Assembly: GCA_050743385.1 (NCBI GenBank)
Contig: JBOGFJ010000011.1
Coordinates: 1 to 21,242 of the forward strand
DNA length: 21,242 nucleotides
From: JACDBD01 sp050743385
Lineage (GTDB): Bacteria > Actinomycetota > Acidimicrobiia > IMCC26256 > JACDBD01
Reading direction: 5' to 3'
The notes beneath the pieces are model-generated. The model was not told where the DNA came from, did not search any database, and saw nothing but the letters and a program-made list of their open reading frames with translations. Within the stretch, counting starts at the first letter, position 1. Every line of letters begins with the position of its first letter. The position numbers were made by a program, and so were the translations under genes. Shown in pieces: positions 14,256 through 20,160 of this stretch.

Positions 14256-15037
14256 CCGACGAGTCGTTGCATACGTGGATCGGGTCGTCGGATGCCGACC
14301 GCATCACGGTGGCGGGGCGTGACCTGCCGGCCGAGATCATGGGTCGCCTCAGCCTCACCGAGCTCGCCTACCTGCTCGTCACGCGCCGGGAGGCGACGCC
14401 CGGCCAGCGCCGGATCCTCGATGCGGTGCTCGTCTCGCTCGCCGACCACGGCTTGACGCCGAGCGCGCTCGCGGCCCGCTTCACCTACACCGGCGCCCCG
14501 GAGGCGATCCAAGCATCGGTGGCAGCCGGCTTGTTGGGCGCGGGCAGCGTGTTCCTCGGCCCCGCCGGCGACACGGCGCAGTTCCTCGCCGACGCCCTGG
14601 GCGAGCACCCCGGCGAACCCGGCGAAGCCGGGTTGCGCGACCTGGCGGAGCAGGCGGTTGCCGCGCGACGTACGGCCGGCCAGCGCGTGCCGGGTCTGGG
14701 CCATCCCGTTCATCGCGAGGAAGATCCGCGCACGCCCCGGCTGTACGAGCTCGCCGAGGAAGAGGGTCTGCTCGGCCCCCATCTGCGCCTGCTGCGCCTC
14801 GTCGCCGTCGCCAACGAGGACGCGACCGGCCGCCACCTCCCGATCAACGGCGCAGGCGCGGCCGGCGCCGCGCTCGCCGACGTGGGCGTGCCGCCCGCGA
14901 GCGTGCGCGGCTTCGTGCTCATCGGCCGGACTGCCGGGCTCGTCGCCCACCTCGCCGAGGAGGCCGAGCACCCGATCGGGAGGCCGCTCTGGCAGGAGGT
15001 CGAGCGGCGGTCGCGTGACGCCGGCAAGGCCGACTGA
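14252..15037 (+). CDS. Citryl-CoA lyase / short citrate-synthase-like protein
   Basis: This 261-aa protein is a short citrate-synthase-fold protein, resembling the stand-alone citryl-CoA lyase or the C-terminal part of ATP-citrate lyase. His66 (ADHGLTPSALAAR) and His151 (GLGHPVHREEDPR) match the two active-site histidines. The late RTAGLVAHLAEE matches the conserved helix with Arg and His. The usual Asp in the VDFYSG-like segment is not evident (LPINGAGAAG is there instead). Citrate synthase normally has over 350 residues, so the N-terminal part is reduced. The reaction is probably reversible Claisen-type cleavage of a citryl-CoA-like thioester. The GTG start overlaps the ligase stop, which suggests tight co-translation and a shared pathway. 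Confidence 0.82.
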   Translation: MTDESLHTWIGSSDADRITVAGRDLPAEIMGRLSLTELAYLLVTRREATPGQRRILDAVLVSLADHGLTPSALAARFTYTGAPEAIQASVAAGLLGAGSVFLGPAGDTAQFLADALGEHPGEPGEAGLRDLAEQAVAARRTAGQRVPGLGHPVHREEDPRTPRLYELAEEEGLLGPHLRLLRLVAVANEDATGRHLPINGAGAAGAALADVGVPPASVRGFVLIGRTAGLVAHLAEEAEHPIGRPLWQEVERRSRDAGKAD

Positions 15038-15055
15038 CCGCGCGAAGATTCGCCG

Positions 15056-15478
15056 GTGGCCAGCTGGGACGAGGTGAGCAGAGCCGCGCCCGAGCTGAGC
15101 CGCGCCGTGCAGGGCGTCTTCGACGCCCATATCCACAAGGTGCTCGCGACTGTGCGCCGCGACGGCTCTCCCCGCGTGAGCGGGACAGAGGTTTCGTTCC
15201 GCGACGGTGCGGTGTGGCTGGGGAGCATGCCCGACGCGCGCAAGGCGCGCGATCTTCGGCGCGATCCGCGCCTCGCGCTCCACAGCACGCCGAGTGACGC
15301 CGAGATGACCGGCGGTGACGCCAAGATCGCGGGGCGCGCGGTCGAGATCACCGATCCGGGCGAGCTCGAGGCCGCGAGGAGTGACGACCAGCCCCCGGGC
15401 CCGTTCCATCTGTTCCGGGTGGACGTCGACGAAGTCGTGCTCACACGCTCGCCGGCGACCCACCCGACCGCCTCGTGA
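15056..15478 (+). CDS. PPOX-type split-barrel flavin/F420-binding protein
   Basis: This 140-aa protein belongs to the pyridoxamine-5'-phosphate-oxidase-like split-barrel superfamily. HIHKVLATVRRDGSPRVSGTEVSF forms the first strands, followed by VWLGSMPDARKARDLRRDPRLALHS, a pattern shared with FMN- or F420-binding members. Cofactor and substrate cannot be told from sequence alone. The GTG at 15056 starts 18 nt after the citryl-CoA-lyase-like gene and has no clear ribosome site. Co-directional placement makes it a probable last member of the ligase cluster, perhaps as an unrelated reductase. It converges with alkB, whose stop is 46 nt away. Confidence 0.85.
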   Translation: MASWDEVSRAAPELSRAVQGVFDAHIHKVLATVRRDGSPRVSGTEVSFRDGAVWLGSMPDARKARDLRRDPRLALHSTPSDAEMTGGDAKIAGRAVEITDPGELEAARSDDQPPGPFHLFRVDVDEVVLTRSPATHPTAS

Positions 15479-15524
15479 TCGAGAGCTGGCACGAGGGCAG
15501 AGGAGTACAGCGGGTGGAGCGCCG

Positions 15525-16160
15525 TTAGCGCGGGGCTTGCTCGACGTCTTCTGACGTGCCGCGGCCGGACGACCACCGCCACGTGAGCGAGATTCGCGGC
15601 CCGGCCTCCACCACCTTCGGGACGGCGTGCTCCCACCCGCGCTGGCATGCGCCGCCCATCACGAGCAGGTCGCCACCGGCGGGTGCGATGTTGCGCGATC
15701 GACCACCGCCGCGTGGCCGGATCAGGAACGGACGGCGTGCGCCGAGGGTGACGATCGCGATGAGCGTGTCGTCGAGCTTGCGGAGCTCGCGGTCACGGTG
15801 GGGCGCGACACTGTCGCGTCCGTCGCGGTAGTAGTTGAGCGCGGGCCCGCGGAGCGGTACCCGGTACCGGGCTGCGACTGCGTGCCCGATCAGACGCAGC
15901 GCGGGGTGGGGCAGGTCGTCGTCGGCGTCGAACCAACACGACAGCCGCGGGTCGTCGACCATGCGGTCGTACATCCAGCGCCGGCCCTGGTGCCAGTCGA
16001 CGGTCTCGATCAGGAAGTCGAGCAGCGTGTCGGTGCCCCAGAGCCAGCCCCGGGCGACGTCGACCCACGAGTGGTCATCGAGGACGATGCGCTCGAACGC
16101 GGCGGTGCCGTCGACCGCGGGGTCACCCGCTCCGAGCAGCGTCCGCTGGCCGACCACCAT
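15525..16160 (-). CDS. alkB: AlkB-like Fe(II)/2-oxoglutarate-dependent DNA repair dioxygenase
   Basis: This 211-aa protein oxidatively removes alkyl groups from DNA or RNA bases if it acts as its family does. The NYYRDGRDSVAPHRD segment has the iron ligands His121 and Asp123, with His178 in WEHAVPK as the third. RISLTWR supplies Arg189 and Arg195 for 2-oxoglutarate and substrate binding. This matches the bacterial AlkB/ALKBH2-3 type rather than other dioxygenases. The gene is preceded by a consensus-matching LexA/SOS box and a TACACT -10, so DNA damage should induce it. The ATG at 16160 is 9 nt after the -10 and has no ribosome site, close to leaderless. The preceding TPP-enzyme gene ends only 42 nt upstream. 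Confidence 0.93.
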   Translation of the reverse strand: MVVGQRTLLGAGDPAVDGTAAFERIVLDDHSWVDVARGWLWGTDTLLDFLIETVDWHQGRRWMYDRMVDDPRLSCWFDADDDLPHPALRLIGHAVAARYRVPLRGPALNYYRDGRDSVAPHRDRELRKLDDTLIAIVTLGARRPFLIRPRGGGRSRNIAPAGGDLLVMGGACQRGWEHAVPKVVEAGPRISLTWRWSSGRGTSEDVEQAPR

Positions 16161-16169
16161 GGACGACCC

Positions 16170-16190
16170 AGTGTAGCGAACGTGCGTTCG
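16170..16190 (-). promoter_or_regulatory. LexA (SOS) box and -10 of alkB
   Basis: The box CGAAC-GTGC-GTTCG (16177-16190) is a perfect dyad and fits the Gram-positive LexA consensus CGAACRNRYGTTCG. One base beyond it lies TACACT, the -10 (read leftward, 16170-16175), so the box occupies the -10/-35 spacer. Repressor bound here should block initiation. Confidence 0.88.
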
Positions 16191-16202
16191 TGATCGCGCC
16201 GG

Positions 16203-17756
16203 CTACAGCCGGGTAGGAAGGACGGCCTCGACGAGCGCCGGGCCGCGCTCCGCAATCGCCCGCTCCAGCTGGGTGGTGAACTCCTCGGCGGTGGTCGCCC
16301 GCGTCGCGGTCACGCCCATGCCCTGGGCCAGGGAGACGAAGTCGAGATCGGGTCGCGTCAGGTCGAGCATGTCGAGCGCCTTGGGGCCCGACGACTCGGC
16401 CCCCACGCGGTGGAGCTCCATGTTCAGGATCGCGTACGACCGGTTGTTGAAGATGACCGTCGTCACGTCGAGGCCTTCGCGGGCCTGCGTCCAGAGCGCC
16501 TGGAGCGTGTACATCGCGCTGCCGTCGGCCTCGAGGCTGACGACCTTGCGGTCGGGGCAGGCGGCCGCCGCGCCGGTGGCAACGGGCATGCCCTGGCCGA
16601 TGGCGCCACCGGTGAGGGTGAGCCAGTCGTGGGGCGGTGCGCCCGCGGTGGCGGCTGCGACCCAGAGCCCGGCCGTGTTGGCCTCGTCGGAGACGACCGC
16701 GCCCTCGGGAAGGAGGGCGCCGAGCGCGTTGGCGACCGCTTCGCCCGTGAGGTCGCCGGTCGGGCGGGCGGGGCGCTCGGCCGCCTGGAGCGTGGGCGCT
16801 CCGTTCGCACCGACGACGCCGGCAAGGTGGTCGAGCGCGCCCGCGGCGTCATCGGCACCGGTGGCGAGCACATGCACGTCGCAACCATCGGGCACGAGAT
16901 AGCTGGGCTTCTCGGGATAAGCGAAGAAGCTCACGGGCGCCTTGGCGTCGACGAGCACGAGGTGACGCATGCCCGCGAGCTGCGCGGTCATGAACTCGGC
17001 CAGATAGCCGAGGCGCTCGATCGGCGGCCGGCCCGCGCCGCGTTCGAGCCGCGGCGGGAAGGTCTCACCGAGGAGCTTTGCGCCGGTGGCGGTCGCGATC
17101 CGGCTCGCAGCCACCAGTGCGGCCTCGCGCATTGCGCTCCCGCCGAGCAGGAGCGCGCACGGCTCGCCCGATACGAGCACCTTGGCGACGGCGTCGACGA
17201 CGTCGTCGCTCACGGTCGCGCGCGGTGCCGGTGCGCGGGGCGGCGCCGGCTCGGCGCCCTCGAGCCACGAGACGTCGGCCGGAAGCACGAGCGTGGCGAC
17301 CTCTCCGGGTGGGCCCAATGCCGCCGCGACCGCGTCGGCGGCGTCGCCTGCGACCGCACCGGTGTCGCGCGAGACGCGAATCCAGTCGGACACGTTGCGC
17401 GCCACCGTCTCGATGTTCGACTCGAGGGGAGCGTCGTGCTCCTTGTGGTACGTGGCGTGGTCGCCGACGATGTTCACGAGCGGTGTGTGCGCCCGGCGGG
17501 CGTTGTGGAGGTTGGCGATGCCGTTGCCGAGCCCGGGACCGAGGTGCAGCAGCGTGGCCGCCGGTTGGTCGGCCATGCGCCCGTAGCCGTCGGCGGCGCC
17601 GGTGACGACGCCCTCGAACAGTCCGAGCGAGGCCCGCATCTCGGGAACGGAGTCGAGCGCGGCCACGAAGTGCATCTCGGACGTGCCCGGATTCGTGAAG
17701 CACACATCGACCCCCGAGTCGACGAGCGTCCGGATCAACGCTTGCGCTCCGTTCAT
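16203..17756 (-). CDS. Thiamine-diphosphate-dependent enzyme, acetolactate synthase/benzoylformate decarboxylase-like
   Basis: This 517-aa protein has the three-domain layout of the ThDP decarboxylase/ligase family. The N-terminal PYR domain begins MNGAQALIRTLVDSGVDVCF and has the cofactor-activating Glu48 (GLFEGVVTGAADGYGRM). A Rossmann-like middle follows. The C-terminal PP domain has LEADGSAMYT from residue 408 and an NN at 437-438 that completes the Mg-ThDP motif. Such enzymes split or join 2-oxo acids; ALS, glyoxylate carboligase and benzoylformate decarboxylase are all candidates. The ATG at 17756 has AAGGAGT just upstream. The GlcD-like oxidase gene lies upstream on the same strand, 67 nt away. 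This suggests 2-hydroxyacid to 2-oxoacid to aldehyde or carboligation product. Confidence 0.87.
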   Translation of the reverse strand: MNGAQALIRTLVDSGVDVCFTNPGTSEMHFVAALDSVPEMRASLGLFEGVVTGAADGYGRMADQPAATLLHLGPGLGNGIANLHNARRAHTPLVNIVGDHATYHKEHDAPLESNIETVARNVSDWIRVSRDTGAVAGDAADAVAAALGPPGEVATLVLPADVSWLEGAEPAPPRAPAPRATVSDDVVDAVAKVLVSGEPCALLLGGSAMREAALVAASRIATATGAKLLGETFPPRLERGAGRPPIERLGYLAEFMTAQLAGMRHLVLVDAKAPVSFFAYPEKPSYLVPDGCDVHVLATGADDAAGALDHLAGVVGANGAPTLQAAERPARPTGDLTGEAVANALGALLPEGAVVSDEANTAGLWVAAATAGAPPHDWLTLTGGAIGQGMPVATGAAAACPDRKVVSLEADGSAMYTLQALWTQAREGLDVTTVIFNNRSYAILNMELHRVGAESSGPKALDMLDLTRPDLDFVSLAQGMGVTATRATTAEEFTTQLERAIAERGPALVEAVLPTRL

Positions 17757-17770
17757 TTCGGACTCCTTGC

Positions 17771-17823
17771 CCGTTTTGGCGTCACCTACGTACAACTGTT
17801 GAGGGTACGCGACGCCAAAACGG
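17771..17823. repeat. 13-bp perfect inverted repeat between GlcD-like and TPP-enzyme genes
   Basis: ccgttttggcgtc (17771-17783) pairs with its exact complement at 17811-17823, with 27 nt between. Inside, cgtac and gtacg extend the dyad imperfectly. In the leftward transcript the structure begins right after the GlcD-like stop and ends 2 nt before the AAGGAG of the TPP gene. Arms in a GC-rich genome that carry AT runs are unlikely by chance. Confidence 0.7.
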
Positions 17824-19194
17824 TTAGAAGATCGTTCCCGGGTTGAGGATGTCGTTGGGGTCGAAGGCGGTCTTGATGCGGCGCATGAGCTCGATCTTCA
17901 CCGGGTCCTCGAGCTCGAGGAAGTAGCGCTTCTTCTCCTTGCCGACGCCGTGCTCGCCCGAGATCGCGCCGCCCAACGCCATGCCCGCCTCGAACAGACC
18001 CCGCATCACCTTGTAGCGCTGCTCGGGGTCGGGCTGGAACACCGACAGGTGGACGTTGCCGTCGCCGGCGTGCCCGCAGCCCGCGATCAACGACTGATGC
18101 GTCTGGCCCAGCTCCGCCACCTTTGCCATGAACCCGGGGATCGCCGAACGCGGCACCACGATGTCGACGATGTCGTCGGCGTTGTTCGCCTTCGCGACCC
18201 AGAACGCCTTCTCGCGCGCGTCGATGAGCTGGGCCGCCGATCCCGCCGGCAGCACGTACACGTCGACCGCACCCAGCTCCACCAGCTGCTCCCCGAGCTC
18301 CTGCACGTCCTCGTCGAGCCGATCGGCGTGCGAGTTCTCCATCATGACCACGAGGTACGCGAGCGCCTGCTCGCTCACGTCCGCCGGGATCCCGAGGTCG
18401 AGACCGACGTGCGCGGTGATCGCCGCCATCGTCACCACGTCGATGTACTCGAGGATCAGCGGCCCGATCCCGCTCCCGACGATCGCGGGTACGGCCGCGG
18501 TCACGTCGTCGAGCCCGGGGAACGGCGCCAGGACCGTCGCCTGGTGTTCGGCGCGCGGGTACAGCCGCAGCATCGCCTCGGTGACGAGCGCGAGCGTGCC
18601 CTCCGACCCGGTGACGAGCTGGGTGAGGTCGTAGCCCGTCGTCGCCTTCACGAACTTGCCGCCGGTGCGGATGACGTCGCCGTTCGCGAGCACCGCCTCG
18701 AGGCCGAGTACCTGGTGGCGGGTGACGCCGTACTTCACCGCCCGCATCCCGCCGGCGTTGGTTGCGACGTTGCCCCCGAGGCTCGCGCTGTACTCCCCGG
18801 GGAATACGGGGTACACGAGCCCGTGCGCGGCCGTCGTCTCGTCGAGCTGCTCGAGCGTGACCCCCGGCTGCACCACCGCCACGTGATTCTCGGTGTCGAT
18901 CTCGAGGATTGCGTTCATCCGCTCGAACGACACGACCATCCCGCCGGCGCGGGGCACCGCCGCCCCCGAGAGCCCAGTGCCGCTCCCGCGGGCCGTCACC
19001 GGGATGCGGTACTCGTCGGCGACTCGCAGCACGCCCGCAATCTCGGCGGTCGTTCCCGGACGCACGACGAACGCGGGGATCTCGGGCGTGACCGTGAGCG
19101 CCTCGTCGTGCCCGTAGTCGTCGCCTGCGGCTTCACCGCTGAGGACGTGGTCGGCGCCGACCACCTCGGCGAGCCTCGCGCTGACATCCGTCAT
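17824..19194 (-). CDS. FAD-linked 2-hydroxyacid oxidase, GlcD/D-lactate dehydrogenase family
   Basis: This 456-aa protein is a flavocytochrome-type FAD-linked oxidase of the GlcD/VAO family. The FAD-binding domain has VTARGSGTGLSGAAVP, then GEYSASLGGNVATNAGGMRAVKYGVTRHQV in two parts, and GSEGTLALVTEA. The C-terminal domain has GCGHAGDGNVH and GEHGVGKEKK. Substrates in the family include glycolate, D-lactate and D-2-hydroxyglutarate, producing the 2-oxo acid; which one cannot be decided here. No FeS domain is attached. The ATG at 19194 is preceded by GGGGGGAG, 5 nt away. It is followed by the TPP-enzyme gene on the same strand and is divergent from the crotonase unit across a 34-bp gap. Confidence 0.92.
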   Translation of the reverse strand: MTDVSARLAEVVGADHVLSGEAAGDDYGHDEALTVTPEIPAFVVRPGTTAEIAGVLRVADEYRIPVTARGSGTGLSGAAVPRAGGMVVSFERMNAILEIDTENHVAVVQPGVTLEQLDETTAAHGLVYPVFPGEYSASLGGNVATNAGGMRAVKYGVTRHQVLGLEAVLANGDVIRTGGKFVKATTGYDLTQLVTGSEGTLALVTEAMLRLYPRAEHQATVLAPFPGLDDVTAAVPAIVGSGIGPLILEYIDVVTMAAITAHVGLDLGIPADVSEQALAYLVVMMENSHADRLDEDVQELGEQLVELGAVDVYVLPAGSAAQLIDAREKAFWVAKANNADDIVDIVVPRSAIPGFMAKVAELGQTHQSLIAGCGHAGDGNVHLSVFQPDPEQRYKVMRGLFEAGMALGGAISGEHGVGKEKKRYFLELEDPVKIELMRRIKTAFDPNDILNPGTIF

Positions 19195-19222
19195 GACGCT
19201 CCCCCCGACAGACGCATAGGGT
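19193..19222 (+). promoter_or_regulatory. Promoter of the 44-aa ORF/crotonase unit
   Basis: ATGACG (19193-19198) and TAGGGT (19217-19222) are 18 bp apart, and the GTG start follows 6 nt later (19229), giving a leaderless arrangement. The -35 overlaps the start codon of the divergent GlcD-like gene. Confidence 0.5.
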
Positions 19223-19228
19223 CGGGTC

Positions 19229-19363
19229 GTGCCTGCTGCGCAACCGACACTACGCGAACGGCGCGAGGCCGTCGTCCGGGAGCACATGGAGTCGGAGAAC
19301 CACGAGTTCCTGCGCCAGCTCGGGATCGGTAACGACCCGGTTGCGGCGCCGGAGGCGCACTGA
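19229..19363 (+). CDS. 44-aa protein coupled to the crotonase gene
   Basis: A GTG at 19229 opens 44 codons, beginning MPAAQPTLRERREAVV and containing REHMESENHEF. It stops at TGA (19361-19363), overlapping the crotonase ATG as TGATG. The helical start resembles the N-terminal helix of SnoaL-like/NTF2-fold proteins as I recall them, but the remaining fold is missing. It may therefore be a truncated relic or a genuine small protein. A TAGGGT -10 lies 6 nt before the GTG, so it would be the first, leaderless cistron and would couple translation of the crotonase. Confidence 0.55.
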   Translation: MPAAQPTLRERREAVVREHMESENHEFLRQLGIGNDPVAAPEAH

Positions 19364-20139
19364 TGTCGGGAACCGTCCTCTACGAGTGTGACGGGCACGT
19401 CGCCACCATCACCTACAACCGACCCGGGGCGATGAACGCAATCAATGCCGAGCTGCGGCGCGACCTCAACGCCGCATGGGAGCGCTTTCGCGACGAGGAG
19501 GACGCGTGGATCGCGATCGTCACCGGGGCGGGCAGCGCGTTCTGCGCCGGCGCCGACATGAAGGACGGGGCGGGCGCCGCGGGTACCTGGTCGGGCTCGT
19601 TCTGGGAGATCCCCACGATCAACTCGTTCGAGAGCGGCCTCGAGATCTGGAAGCCGACGATCGCCGCCGTCAACGGCCACTGCCTCGGCTACGGCCTCAC
19701 CCTCGCCACCGCGTGCGACTTCATCGTCGCCAGCGACCGGGCGACGTTCGGGTTCCCCGAGGTGCGCCTCGGCGTGCCGACCATCGTCGGCGCGATCCGC
19801 ACGCCGGCCAAGGTGGGCTGGGCCAACGCGATGGAGCTCCTGCTCACGGGCGAGCGGGTCGATGCCGCCCGCGCACACGAGATGGGGCTGGTCTGGCGCG
19901 TCGTCCCCCACGACGAGCTCCACGCCACAGCCCACGCTCTGGCTGACCGGTTGCTCGAGGCCGCTCCACTGGCGGCTCGGGCCACCAAGGAGATGGCCGC
20001 GCGCGGCCAGCGCCTCTCATGGGTCGAAGCCGTACGGTTCGGCGAGACCATGCGCCGGGTCGCAGGCGCTACCCACGACGCCAGGGAGGGGTTCACGGCG
20101 GCGCGCGAGAGCCGCCCACCGCGGTGGCAGGGTCGGTGA
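19363..20139 (+). CDS. Enoyl-CoA hydratase/isomerase (crotonase)-family protein
   Basis: This 258-aa crotonase-fold protein has both oxyanion-hole segments: AFCAGADMKDG (residues 60-69, usual AxCAGAD) and VNGHCLGYGLTLATACD. In enoyl-CoA hydratase two glutamates act (Glu144 and Glu164 in rat). Here the Glu164 equivalent is present as Glu133 (FGFPE), but the Glu144 equivalent is Thr113. It is therefore probably not a standard hydratase; isomerase or another crotonase reaction is possible. The ATG overlaps the stop of the 44-aa ORF. It converges with the PP-loop gene, with about 21 bp between the stops and no evident terminator. Confidence 0.9.
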   Translation: MSGTVLYECDGHVATITYNRPGAMNAINAELRRDLNAAWERFRDEEDAWIAIVTGAGSAFCAGADMKDGAGAAGTWSGSFWEIPTINSFESGLEIWKPTIAAVNGHCLGYGLTLATACDFIVASDRATFGFPEVRLGVPTIVGAIRTPAKVGWANAMELLLTGERVDAARAHEMGLVWRVVPHDELHATAHALADRLLEAAPLAARATKEMAARGQRLSWVEAVRFGETMRRVAGATHDAREGFTAARESRPPRWQGR

Positions 20140-20160
20140 CGGGGAACGCCGAACTGGAGA

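Noticed and set aside
19195..19935. Upstream extension of the GlcD-like oxidase frame to 19935
   Set aside because: It is antisense to the crotonase, and the ATG at 19194 has a strong ribosome site.
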